Of a DNA stretch of 20,031 nucleotides, positions 1-8,077 are shown one piece after another. The notes beneath the pieces are model-generated. The model was not told where the DNA came from, searched no databases, and saw only the letters and a list, made by a program, of their open reading frames with translations. The translations under genes and the position numbers were made by a program. The stretch is from an uncultured Collinsella sp. GTDB taxonomy: Bacteria; Actinomycetota; Coriobacteriia; Coriobacteriales; Coriobacteriaceae. The stretch covers positions 1-20,031 of the forward strand of contig UQXT01000034.1 in NCBI GenBank assembly GCA_900545075.1, written 5' to 3'. How positions within the stretch are numbered: position 1 is the stretch's first letter; each line of letters starts with the position of its first letter.

Positions 1-10
1 CTGACTCGCA

Positions 11-35
11 CAGAGAGCACATTAAGTGCTCTCTG
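11..35. repeat. Perfect 10-bp inverted repeat of unknown role
   Basis: CAGAGAGCAC at 11-20 and GTGCTCTCTG at 26-35 are perfect complements around the loop ATTAA. No T-tract follows on either strand, so a plain intrinsic terminator is not obvious. It lies beyond the gyrA terminator and may belong to a gene to the left of the window. Confidence 0.45.
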
Positions 36-107
36 GCTCGTGCGGAACTCGCGATCGACTTCACATGTCGCCGTGCGACCGGGGCGAACACGAGTCCCAA
101 GGTTTTC

Positions 108-138
108 AAAAAAACGGTCGGCGCGCAGTGCGCCGGCC
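108..138 (-). terminator. Intrinsic terminator of gyrB-gyrA
   Basis: Read on the minus strand, a GC-rich stem (138-130 with 124-116, one A-C mismatch, 5-base loop) is followed directly by seven T residues (complement of A108-A114). It lies about 40 bases after the gyrA stop codon. This is the usual form of a rho-independent terminator. Confidence 0.75.
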
Positions 139-180
139 GCCGATATTTGGGGTCTGATATTTTCTACCAGCCAGGGCCTC

Positions 181-2922
181 TTACTCGTCGAGGAGATCTT
201 CTGGTATGTCGTTGCCGTCGCCTAGATCGACAGGGGTTTCTTCGGAAGCAGAGCCGTTTTCTGTGGCTTCGCCTTCGGGCCTCTCTTTGGCGGCCGTCAT
301 GCGGGCCACGGCGCAGATGCGGTCGTTGTCGTCGACGGTCATCATCTTGACGCCCTGGGTGGCGCGGCCAGTCTGGCTGATCTCGTCGGTCTTGACGCGA
401 ATGACCGTCGCACCCTCCGTCACGATGAACAGCTCGTGCTGCGGGCCCACCGTCTTCATGGCCGCGAGGTTACCCTTACGCTCGGTCATTTGGATGGTGT
501 AGACGCCCTGACCGCCGCGATTCTGCTCCGGGTAGTCCGCGACCGGCGTGCGCTTGCCGTAGCCGCGCTCGGTGATGACGAATAGATCACCGTTGCCGTT
601 AGTGACTTCCATGCCCAGAACGCTCACGCCGTCCTTCATGCCGATACCGCGAACGCCGCTGGTGTCGCGGCCGGTGGCGCGCACCTGCTCCTCGGAGAAC
701 ATAATCGCCTTGCCCGCAGTGGTGGCCAGGATGATCTTGTCGCCCTCGCGCACACGGCGCACGGCGAGCAGCGCGTCGTCGTCTCTCAGGTTGATGGCAA
801 TCAGACCATCACGGCGGCTACGGTCGTAGGCGCTCATCACGGTCTTCTTGACCATGCCACTCTTGGTGGCAAACATCAGGTACTCGTCGGCGGGGAACTC
901 ACGACAGCTGATGACGCTCGCGATCTTCTCGCCTTCCTCAAAGGGCAGCAGATTGACGATCGCGGTGCCGCGCGCCTGGCGCGTACCCACCGGCAGCTCG
1001 TGCACCTTCAGGCGGTAGACCTTGCCCTTGCTCGAGAAGAACAGCACGTACTCGTGCGTGGATGCGATAAACATCTCGTCGATGACGTCGTCCTCTTTAA
1101 GGTTGACGCCCGACACGCCCTTGCCGCCGCGCTTCTGGGCGCGGTAGGCAGCCACCGGGATGCGCTTCACGTAGCCGGTGTGGGTAATGGTCACGACCAT
1201 GTCCTCGTCGGCGATGAGGTCCTCGACATCCAGATCCTTTTCGACATGGCTGATCTCGGTGCGGCGTTTGTCGCCGAACTTCTTCGAGATCTCACGCATC
1301 TCCTCCTTGATGACGCCCAGGATCTTCTCCTCATGCGCCAGCAAGTCCTCGTAGTAGGCAATGGCGCGGCGCAGTCCGTCCAGCTCTTCTTGGATCTTGT
1401 CGCGCTCCAGGCCGGTCAGACGACGCAGCTTCATCTCGAGGATGGCCGTGGTCTGCTCGGGTGTAAAGCCAAAGCGCTCGATCAGGCGGCCGCTTGCCTC
1501 GGAGTCGGTCTGCGAGGAGCGGATAATGCTGATGACCTCATCGATATGGTCGAGAGCCATCAAGTAGCCCTCGAGGATATGGGCGCGCGCCTGGGCCTTC
1601 TTAAGGTCAAAGCGGGTGCGGCGGGTGACGACGTCGACCTGGTGGTCGATGTAGTGCTGCAGCATCTCACGCAGGCTCAGGCATTTGGGAACGCCGTTGA
1701 CGAGTGCCAGGTTGTTGGCGCCAAAGGTCGTCTGCAGCGAGGTGTACTTATACAGGTTGTTGAGCACGACCTGCGGAATGACGCCCTTCTTGAGCTCGAT
1801 GACCAGACGGATGCCCTTCTGGTTGGACTCATCGCGCATATCCGAGATGCCCTCGATGCGCTTGTCGTTGACGAGCTGGGCGATCTTCTCCTGCAGGGTG
1901 CCCTTGTTGACCATGTAGGGAATCTCGGTAAAGACCAGACGGCTGCGGCCGGTCTTGGTGGATTCCACGTGGGCCTTGGCGCGCACGGTAATGGAGCCGC
2001 GACCGGTCTCGTAGCTCTGCCTAATGCCGGCGCTGCCCATGATGATGGCGCCGGTGGGGAAGTCCGGACCGGGCATGATCTGCATGAGCTCGTCGACGGT
2101 GGCGTCGGGGTTGTCGATCAGGTAGCAGGTGGCCTCGATCGCCTCGGTGAGGTTATGTGGGGCGATATTGGTGGCCATGCCGACGGCGATGCCCTGGCTG
2201 CCGTTGACCAGCAGGTTGGGGAAGCGCGCGGGCAGCGCCACGGGCTCGGCGAGCGATTCGTCGTAGTTGGGCTGCCAGTCGACGGTATCCTTCTGCAGGT
2301 CGCGCAGCAGTTCCATGGCGGGCTTTGCCAGGCGGCTCTCGGTGTAACGCATGGCCGCCGCGCCGTCGCCGTCGATGTTACCGAAGTTGCCGTGACCATC
2401 GATGAGCGGCGTGCGCATGGAGAACCACTGCGCCAGGCGAACCATGGCCTCGTAGACCGCGAAGTCACCGTGCGGATGGTACTTACCGATAACTTCGCCG
2501 ACCGTCCAGGCCGACTTCTTATGTGGGCGGTTGGGGTAGATGCCGCTCTCGTTCATCGCGTACAGGATGCGGCGGTGTACCGGCTTTAAGCCGTCGCGCA
2601 CGTCCGGCAGGGCGCGCGCCGTGATAACCGACATCGAATACTCGATGAACGACTGCTTCATCTCGCGACCGAACTCCGAAATCTGGAGCTGGCCGCCGTT
2701 GATGTCCTCGCCGGCCGAGGCGCCACGATCGACTTCGCCAAAGCTCTCCTCGAGCTCACCGTCGTCGTCCTCTTCCTCATCATCATCGGCATCGGGGTTA
2801 TAGGCGTCCGGATCGCCGTCCTCGCCCTGCTCAGCACGGGCAAGCAGGCGCTTCAGATCATCGGGCATACCGGCATCGCCGGCCTCGTCCATACCCTCGC
2901 TATTGTTGATATCGTCTGCCAC
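181..2922 (-). CDS. gyrA: DNA gyrase subunit A
   Basis: GyrA is the DNA-cleaving subunit of gyrase (A2B2), which introduces negative supercoils using ATP. The product has 913 residues. The core starts near residue 72, with ALPDVRDGLKPVHRR at 104-118 and catalytic Tyr193 in AAMRYTE. The GyrA-box-like QKRGGKG is at 596-602, at the start of the C-terminal DNA-wrapping domain. The first ~70 residues are an acidic extension (DDDEEEDDDGELEE) absent from the E. coli protein. The start is GTG with AGGAGG just upstream; this Shine-Dalgarno sits in the 11-base gap after the gyrB stop, so the two genes are very probably co-transcribed. In the quinolone-resistance region the motif reads HGDFAVYE, with Phe154 at the place of E. 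coli Ser83 and Glu158 at that of Asp87. The identification is certain; the effect of Phe154 is inferred. Confidence 0.98.
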   Translation of the reverse strand: MADDINNSEGMDEAGDAGMPDDLKRLLARAEQGEDGDPDAYNPDADDDEEEDDDGELEESFGEVDRGASAGEDINGGQLQISEFGREMKQSFIEYSMSVITARALPDVRDGLKPVHRRILYAMNESGIYPNRPHKKSAWTVGEVIGKYHPHGDFAVYEAMVRLAQWFSMRTPLIDGHGNFGNIDGDGAAAMRYTESRLAKPAMELLRDLQKDTVDWQPNYDESLAEPVALPARFPNLLVNGSQGIAVGMATNIAPHNLTEAIEATCYLIDNPDATVDELMQIMPGPDFPTGAIIMGSAGIRQSYETGRGSITVRAKAHVESTKTGRSRLVFTEIPYMVNKGTLQEKIAQLVNDKRIEGISDMRDESNQKGIRLVIELKKGVIPQVVLNNLYKYTSLQTTFGANNLALVNGVPKCLSLREMLQHYIDHQVDVVTRRTRFDLKKAQARAHILEGYLMALDHIDEVISIIRSSQTDSEASGRLIERFGFTPEQTTAILEMKLRRLTGLERDKIQEELDGLRRAIAYYEDLLAHEEKILGVIKEEMREISKKFGDKRRTEISHVEKDLDVEDLIADEDMVVTITHTGYVKRIPVAAYRAQKRGGKGVSGVNLKEDDVIDEMFIASTHEYVLFFSSKGKVYRLKVHELPVGTRQARGTAIVNLLPFEEGEKIASVISCREFPADEYLMFATKSGMVKKTVMSAYDRSRRDGLIAINLRDDDALLAVRRVREGDKIILATTAGKAIMFSEEQVRATGRDTSGVRGIGMKDGVSVLGMEVTNGNGDLFVITERGYGKRTPVADYPEQNRGGQGVYTIQMTERKGNLAAMKTVGPQHELFIVTEGATVIRVKTDEISQTGRATQGVKMMTVDDNDRICAVARMTAAKERPEGEATENGSASEETPVDLGDGNDIPEDLLDE

Positions 2923-2933
2923 GTTACCTCCTC

Positions 2934-4964
2934 TTAAGCATCAAGGAATCGTGCATCATGCGCATGTTTTTCAATGTACTCGCGGCGATAGCCGACCTCG
3001 GAACCCATCAGTTCGCGCACGGCGCGGTCCGCCACCACGGCGTCCTCGATCGACACGCGCTGCAGGATGCGGGTCTTGGGGTCCATCGTCGTCGAGGCAA
3101 GCTGCTTGGGGTCCATCTCGCCCAGGCCCTTGTAGCGCTGGACGGTATAGCCTTTGCGCTTCTTGGTAATCTTGCCGTCCTTGGCCTTGCCGTCCTCGTC
3201 GTTATCATCGGGGTTCAGGCCCAGGCTCTGGATGGTGTCGCGCAGGATCTCGTCTTCGGGCTGGCGGCCGTTGGGATACACGTAGTGGATCTTGTTGCGC
3301 ACCTTAATGCCAAAGATGGGCGGGCAGGCAACATAGACGTAGCCGGCATCGATCAGCGGACGCATGTACTTGTAGAAGAACGTCAGCAGCAGGATGCGGA
3401 TATGCGCACCGTCGACGTCCGCATCGGTCATGATGATGATCTTGTGGTAGCGCGCCTTGGTGATATCGAAGTCGCCGCCGTCGCCGGCACTCGTCGTGAC
3501 GCCGCAGCCGATCGCGGTAATCAGCGACTGAATGGTGTCACTCGAGAACGCGCGATGGTCACCAACGCGCTCGACGTTCAAAATCTTGCCGCGCAGGGGC
3601 AGAATCGCCTGGATGTCTCGGCGACGGCCGTCCTTGGCCGAACCGCCTGCCGAGTCGCCCTCTACGATAAAGAGCTCGGTCAGCTCGGCATCGCGCACCG
3701 AGCAGTCAGCGAGCTTGCCGGGCAGTGACGCCGTCTCGAGCAGGCTCTTGCGGCGGGTCGCCTCGCGCGCCTTGCGGGCGGCGTTGCGGGCCCTGCAGGC
3801 CTGCTGGGCCTTCTTGACGATCTCGCGGGCGGGTTTGGGGTGCTCCTCCAGATAATCGGCCAGCCCGTCGGTCACGATCTTGAGCGTGAGCGCGCGCATG
3901 TAGGAGCTGCCGAGCTTTGCCTTGGTCTGACCCTCAAACTGCGGGTCGGGCAGCTTGACCGAGATGACGGCCGAAAGGCCCTCGCGCACGTCGTCACCGC
4001 TCAGGTTGGCGTCCTTCTCCTTGAGCAGGTTCTGCTTGCGGGCGTAATCGTTGATCACGCGGGTGAGGGCGGTGCGGAAACCCTCGAGATGCATGCCGCC
4101 CTCGGGGGTGTAGATGTCGTTGGCAAACGACATGACGTTCTCGCCATAGCCGGCATTCCACTGCAGGGACACCTCGACCTCGCCCATCTTGGTCACGGGC
4201 TCATCCGGATCCGATTTGCCCTCGATGTAGATGGGCTCCTTGAAGGCCTCGGGGACCTCCTTGCCGTCGTTGAGGAACTTGACGAAGTCGATAATGCCGC
4301 CCTCGTAGCAGAACTCCTCCACGTGGGGAGTCGCCTCGCGCTCGTCGGTCAGCACGATCTTTAGATTCTTATTGAGGAACGCCGTCTCTTGCAGACGGTT
4401 GTGCAGCGTATCGAAATCGTAGACACAGGTCTCGAAGATCTCGTCGTCGGGCCAGAAGGTGACGGTGGTGCCCGTCGAATCCGAGGTGCCCACGACCTCC
4501 ATCTTCTTGACGGTCTTGCCGCGCGAGAACTCCATCTCGTAGACGCTGCCATCACGGCGTACCTGCACGACCACGCGCTTGGACAGCGCGTTGACGACGG
4601 AGATGCCCACGCCATGCAGGCCGCCCGAGACCTTGTAGGCCGAGTTATCGAACTTACCGCCGGCGTGCAGGATCGTCATAACGACCTCGAGCGTCGGGAT
4701 CTTTTTGATGGGATGCTCGTCGACGGGGATGCCTCGCCCGTTGTCGACGACCGTGATGGAGTTGTCGGCGTGGACCGTCACCTGAATCTCGGTGCAGAAA
4801 CCGGCCATGGCCTCGTCGACGGAGTTGTCAACGATCTCCCACACCAGGTGATGCAGACCGCTGGCGCTCGTCGAGCCGATATACATGCCCGGGCGCTTAC
4901 GAACGGCCTCGAGACCTTCGAGAATCTTAATCTCGCCGCCATCGTAATCGTTTTCGTTTGCCAC
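2934..4964 (-). CDS. gyrB: DNA gyrase subunit B
   Basis: GyrB is the ATPase and TOPRIM subunit of gyrase, partner of the GyrA encoded next. With the start chosen here it has 676 residues. GHKL ATPase residues are Glu43, Asn47 (EIVDNSVDEA) and Asp74 (DNGRGIP), with the glycine-rich lid SGGLHGVG near 113-120. TOPRIM motifs are EGDSAGGSA at 435-443 and TDADVDGAH at 513-521, and the C-terminal signature QRYKGLGEM is at 609-617. A GTG at 4962-4964 was preferred over a TTG six codons upstream because AAGGAGG lies 4 bases before the GTG and inside the longer version. A short charged loop at about 584-604 (DDNDEDGKAKDGK) precedes the QRYKGLGEM region. A terminator separates this gene from the DUF721 gene upstream, so gyrB-gyrA is probably its own transcription unit. 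Confidence 0.97.
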   Translation of the reverse strand: MANENDYDGGEIKILEGLEAVRKRPGMYIGSTSASGLHHLVWEIVDNSVDEAMAGFCTEIQVTVHADNSITVVDNGRGIPVDEHPIKKIPTLEVVMTILHAGGKFDNSAYKVSGGLHGVGISVVNALSKRVVVQVRRDGSVYEMEFSRGKTVKKMEVVGTSDSTGTTVTFWPDDEIFETCVYDFDTLHNRLQETAFLNKNLKIVLTDEREATPHVEEFCYEGGIIDFVKFLNDGKEVPEAFKEPIYIEGKSDPDEPVTKMGEVEVSLQWNAGYGENVMSFANDIYTPEGGMHLEGFRTALTRVINDYARKQNLLKEKDANLSGDDVREGLSAVISVKLPDPQFEGQTKAKLGSSYMRALTLKIVTDGLADYLEEHPKPAREIVKKAQQACRARNAARKAREATRRKSLLETASLPGKLADCSVRDAELTELFIVEGDSAGGSAKDGRRRDIQAILPLRGKILNVERVGDHRAFSSDTIQSLITAIGCGVTTSAGDGGDFDITKARYHKIIIMTDADVDGAHIRILLLTFFYKYMRPLIDAGYVYVACPPIFGIKVRNKIHYVYPNGRQPEDEILRDTIQSLGLNPDDNDEDGKAKDGKITKKRKGYTVQRYKGLGEMDPKQLASTTMDPKTRILQRVSIEDAVVADRAVRELMGSEVGYRREYIEKHAHDARFLDA

Positions 4965-5013
4965 ACGTCCTCCTTCAGTCAAGAAAATGTGTACAGCCTT
5001 ACTAGTTTATCGT

Positions 5014-5044
5014 AAAAAAATACCCTCGGGAGCGAGGGTATTTG
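5014..5044 (-). terminator. Intrinsic terminator after the DUF721 gene
   Basis: An 11-bp perfect stem (5018-5028 with 5033-5043, loop GGAG) contains TACCCTCG/CGAGGGTA. On the minus strand it runs into a T-tract (complement of A5014-A5020). It lies between the DUF721 gene and gyrB and ends the dnaA-side transcription unit. Confidence 0.85.
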
Positions 5045-5069
5045 GCTCTACAAGGCCACCAGATGCGAT

Positions 5070-5633
5070 TTAAGGCTCTTTCTTGCTTTGCACGCCCTTG
5101 GCCCACTCGGCGCTGGCTCTCATGGCATTCTCGAGGGCCTCGCGCAGTTTTTGATCTTCGATGGGCGCCACTTGGCGCTCAATCTCGGTGCGCTCGGCAT
5201 CGCTGAGGTCGGCGTGTGGGGCCGGCGGGCGCTCGGTCACGGCTGGGCGCAGGCGCTCCTTGGCAGCCGGCGGCGTGTGACCGGGCGCAGTCGTTTTGAT
5301 CACTAGGCCGTCCACATGCGCCCCGGCCCGCTCCATGCGCGCCCGGATGATCTCGCGCAGCAGCGTCATCTCCTGCGTCCACGAGGGCGAATCGAGATAC
5401 ACCAGCAGCTCATTGGACTCGGGCAGGTAGCGCAGGCCCGTCACGTGGCGTCCCTCGCGCGTGCCCGAGCACACCGCATTCCAGGCACGATAGACCGCGC
5501 GCGACTCCTCGGCGGCCTCCATCTGCGCACGGCGCTCAGGGGTCGCAGCCGCCAGGATGCGCTGGCGCTCTGCGTTCAAAAAGCCACTGAAGGCGACCGT
5601 TTCGCTCTCGCGCTCGTAATTAGCACGTCTCAC
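5070..5633 (-). CDS. DUF721 / DciA-like protein
   Basis: The 187-residue product has the DUF721 fold region in its middle: a tryptophan (WNAVCSG, residue 51 onward), then ELLVYLDSPSWTQEM followed by an LLREIIRARME helix. This pattern belongs to DciA, the ancestral helper that brings the DnaB helicase to the origin in bacteria without DnaC or DnaI. The C-terminal third is proline- and charge-rich and probably disordered. The GTG start lies inside the last codons of recF (14-base overlap), which suggests translational coupling. The position between recF and gyrB is typical of actinobacteria. The family call is reasonable; the helicase-loading role comes from the family and is not visible in this sequence itself. 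Confidence 0.85.
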   Translation of the reverse strand: MRRANYERESETVAFSGFLNAERQRILAAATPERRAQMEAAEESRAVYRAWNAVCSGTREGRHVTGLRYLPESNELLVYLDSPSWTQEMTLLREIIRARMERAGAHVDGLVIKTTAPGHTPPAAKERLRPAVTERPPAPHADLSDAERTEIERQVAPIEDQKLREALENAMRASAEWAKGVQSKKEP

Positions 5634-6726
5634 CCATGCTCACCACCTTGGCTCGATCAAGCAGGTCATCGGTAAAGTACCCCAGGTTGGTCGTGGTTAT
5701 GACCGTCTGGATATCATCGCCGATCAGCCGCAGGAAAGCACCGCGACGCTCGCCGTCGAGCTCGCTCATCACGTCGTCCAAAAGCAGCAGCGGGGCGGTG
5801 CCCAGGACATCGCGAGCCACGGCCACCTCGGCCACCTTCCAGGACAGTACCAATGTTCGCTGCTGTCCTTGGCTGGCAAATGAACGGGCGGAGCGACCCG
5901 CAACGGTAAACTCAATCTCGTCGCGATGCGGTCCCACCAGCGTCACGCCGCGGCGAATTTCCTCGTCGGCGTGCCCATCAAGGGCAGCCAGCATGCGCTC
6001 GTACGCCCAGCCCTTCAGCTCTTCGCGATCCTCGACCTGGGGCAAATCCCCCAGCGTGGACGCATAGGACACGTTGGCGGCTTCACCGGACGCCACTTGC
6101 CCGTAGGCAGTACGCACATGGCCCGCCAGCCGGTCGAGCAGGGCCAACCGGTGCACGAGCAGAGCCGCGCCCGCGCGGGCAATCGAATCGTTCCACGCGC
6201 CGAGCATCTCGCGGCAGCACCAGGCCTCCTTGAGCAAGGCGTTACGCTGGGTCACGCAGCGACCATAGGTGCTCGCAAGATCGGCATAGCGTGCGCTCAG
6301 TTGCATGCCAAAGTCGTCGAGGGCGGCGCGGCGCACACTGGCGCCTCGCTTAACCATGTCCAGATGGTCGGGGCAAAACAGCACGCTCGGCAGAGCCCCG
6401 CGCACACCGGCGGCAGAGCATCTCTTGCCGTTGCGGCTAAACGAGCGTTTACCGTCCTCCGCGCTCAATCCCATATCAAGTACGCGGCCGTCGCCCTCGA
6501 GCCTCAGCTCGATCTTGCACGAGCCCACGCCATCATGGACGAGCTCGGCTGCGGTCGGATGCCTAAACGAGGCGCCGCTCGTCAGCAGCTGCAGCGCCTC
6601 TATGAGATTGGTCTTTCCCGCCGCGTTGGGTCCCGCAAGTATCGTCACGCCCTCGTCCAAGGCAAGACGATAGCTCTCGAAACTGCGGTAGTGCGCGACG
6701 GAAAGATCGCGGGCGAACATGGTCAT
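5620..6726 (-). CDS. recF: DNA replication and repair protein RecF
   Basis: RecF is an SMC-like ABC ATPase that helps load RecA at single-strand gaps together with RecO and RecR. The 368 residues carry a Walker A GPNAAGKTN (32-40), the ABC signature SQGQQRT (285-291) and Walker B PLLLLDDVMSELD (312-324), in the order and spacing of the family. The length is normal. Two in-frame ATGs (ATG ACC ATG at 6726 and 6720) are possible starts, and no strong Shine-Dalgarno precedes either; with only 9 bases after the dnaN stop, translation is probably coupled. It overlaps the following DUF721 gene by 14 bases, so dnaN, recF and the DUF721 gene form a compact operon. Confidence 0.96.
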   Translation of the reverse strand: MTMFARDLSVAHYRSFESYRLALDEGVTILAGPNAAGKTNLIEALQLLTSGASFRHPTAAELVHDGVGSCKIELRLEGDGRVLDMGLSAEDGKRSFSRNGKRCSAAGVRGALPSVLFCPDHLDMVKRGASVRRAALDDFGMQLSARYADLASTYGRCVTQRNALLKEAWCCREMLGAWNDSIARAGAALLVHRLALLDRLAGHVRTAYGQVASGEAANVSYASTLGDLPQVEDREELKGWAYERMLAALDGHADEEIRRGVTLVGPHRDEIEFTVAGRSARSFASQGQQRTLVLSWKVAEVAVARDVLGTAPLLLLDDVMSELDGERRGAFLRLIGDDIQTVITTTNLGYFTDDLLDRAKVVSMGETC

Positions 6727-6735
6727 GGCGCAGCG

Positions 6736-7839
6736 CTAGATGCGAACCGGCATGACCAGGTACAGGTAGTTGATCTTGTCGTAGGACTTGAAGATGCCCG
6801 CCTGCGAGTAGCTCTTGAGCTCCAGCGTGATCTCCTTCTCCTTGGACAGGGCATTGAGGCAGCCGAAGATGTAGTGGTAGTTGAAGGCGATGGTACCCGA
6901 CTCGCCCTCGGCCTCGACATCGATCGTCTCCTGCGCAAGGTCCTGGTCATTGGAGATGGAGGACAGGCCCATCTGCCCGTTCTCGACATCGATCTCGAAC
7001 TTGACGGCGGGGTTGGCGCTCGCGATAACGGCCACGCGCTTGAGGGCGGCGTTAAAGGCGGCGACGTCGATCTTGACGCTCGTCACGCACGAATCGGGGA
7101 TGAGCTGCTTGTAGTTGGGATACACGCCCTCGATACGCCGCGACACGTAGGTGGTGTTGCCGGCCTCAAAGACGACCTGGGTGTCGGTAGCCCCGATCAT
7201 GATGGTCGCCTGGCTGGCCATGATGTTCAGCGCGTCGTTAAAGGCGTCGGCCGGAACGTTGAGTTCAAAGGAGCCCTCGAGGGTTGAGGTCTCGACCTGC
7301 GTATCGCACACGGCCAAGCGGAAGGAATCGGTCGCCACCAGGCGCACGGTGTTGTTCTCGACCTTCATGTGCACGCCACCCAGGATGGGGCGGGCCTTGT
7401 CAGTCGAGGTGACGCGCCACACGCGGCCGACCATTTCGGACAAGATATCGGTCGGCAGTTCCACGGCGCTCTCGATGGCATAGGCCGGAAACTCGGGGAA
7501 GTCATTGGCATCGAGCGTGTTCAGGCGGAAAGAGCTCTTCTCACAACCAATCAGCACCTGGCGCTCGGACAGCTCAAAGGTGACCGGGGCATCGGGGAGG
7601 GTCTTGGTGATATTGGAGAGCATCTTACAAGGGATAACCATCTCGCCCTCTTCTTCGACATGTGCCGCGATGCGATGACGGATCGAGATGGTGTAGTTAG
7701 AGGTCTGGAATTCCAAGATGCCGTCTTGCGCCTTGACGAGCACGCCCGACAGGATGGGAAGGGTGGATGCCGAAGCGACGCCCTTCATAACGACGCCGAT
7801 GGCTTGTGTAAGCGAGCTCTGGCTGACGGTGAACTTCAT
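6736..7839 (-). CDS. dnaN: DNA polymerase III beta subunit (sliding clamp)
   Basis: This is the ring-shaped clamp that tethers DNA polymerase III to DNA and also binds repair and initiation-control proteins. At 367 residues it has the standard length for three clamp domains. It begins MKFTVSQSSLTQAI and ends with the family's C-terminal sequence YLVMPVRI, which lies near the partner-binding pocket. The ATG is preceded by GAAAGG at a spacing of about nine bases. Between this gene and dnaA is a 238-base spacer with origin-like features, so dnaN probably has its own promoter there, although I could not identify a clear one. It is followed closely by recF. Confidence 0.97.
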   Translation of the reverse strand: MKFTVSQSSLTQAIGVVMKGVASASTLPILSGVLVKAQDGILEFQTSNYTISIRHRIAAHVEEEGEMVIPCKMLSNITKTLPDAPVTFELSERQVLIGCEKSSFRLNTLDANDFPEFPAYAIESAVELPTDILSEMVGRVWRVTSTDKARPILGGVHMKVENNTVRLVATDSFRLAVCDTQVETSTLEGSFELNVPADAFNDALNIMASQATIMIGATDTQVVFEAGNTTYVSRRIEGVYPNYKQLIPDSCVTSVKIDVAAFNAALKRVAVIASANPAVKFEIDVENGQMGLSSISNDQDLAQETIDVEAEGESGTIAFNYHYIFGCLNALSKEKEITLELKSYSQAGIFKSYDKINYLYLVMPVRI

Positions 7840-7871
7840 CTTTTAATACCTTTCTATAGATATAAATATCT

Positions 7872-7886
7872 TAATAATAGTAATAG
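7872..7886 (+). promoter_or_regulatory. DnaA-trio-like triplet run
   Basis: Five consecutive triplets read TAA TAA TAG TAA TAG. Read 3' to 5' away from the box-like sequences they are GAT AAT GAT AAT AAT, the form and orientation described for the DnaA-trio element that guides DnaA onto single strands in B. subtilis. A weak box (7899-7907) lies 12 bases to the right. The role is inferred. Confidence 0.45.
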
Positions 7887-8053
7887 CACTGACGAAACTG
7901 TTGATTACTCCCAAAGACGCAGGTCAGACCCAGAAAGAGAATCGACAGCAACCTGTGTGCAACGGGGGTGGTTTTCCACGTTCAAAACCTGCGCAAAACT
8001 TTTCATCACCGCGGGTTGGGTTTTAAACACCTTATGCCCGTGGTTTCGACAAG

Positions 8054-8062
8054 TTTTCAACA
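8054..8062 (+). promoter_or_regulatory. DnaA-box-like site TTTTCAACA
   Basis: TTTTCAACA differs from TTTTCCACA at one base. The same 9-mer occurs twice on the minus strand upstream of the gene that precedes dnaA (11255-11263 and 11308-11316). With its flank, GTTTTCAACAGGT is shared by 8053-8065 and the reverse complement of 11305-11317. The repeat on both sides of dnaA suggests it is the local DnaA box. Confidence 0.45.
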
Positions 8063-8077
8063 GGTGTCTCTATTTCC

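Larger units (their letters stand above)
7841..8077. other. Candidate chromosomal origin (oriC), dnaN-dnaA spacer
   Basis: The spacer between dnaA and dnaN is a common oriC position. Next to dnaN, 41 of the 50 bases at 7841-7890 are A or T, in a GC-rich neighbourhood, which suggests an unwinding element. A run of TAA/TAG triplets lies at its right edge. Toward dnaA are DnaA-box-like sequences: TTTTCCACG (7972-7980), TTTTCATCA (8000-8008), TTTTAAACA (8021-8029) and TTTTCAACA (8054-8062), plus a weaker TAATCAACA on the minus strand (7899-7907). None matches TTWTNCACA exactly. The origin call rests on layout and gene context. Confidence 0.65.

Noticed and set aside
1..60. Possible tRNA near the end of gyrA, as in B. 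subtilis
   Set aside because: No T-arm sequence, cloverleaf or acceptor stem was found; only a 10-bp inverted repeat is present.
1000..2589. 529-residue open frame on the plus strand
   Set aside because: It is antisense to gyrA, has Val/Leu/Asp/Gly-rich content caused by GC-rich codons, no Shine-Dalgarno and no family signature.
4965..4982. Longer gyrB start at TTG 4982
   Set aside because: The extra six codons contain the AAGGAGG that serves the GTG at 4962-4964.
5926..7287. 453-residue open frame on the plus strand
   Set aside because: It lies antisense across recF and dnaN, both clearly real; the composition is that of a GC-rich shadow frame.
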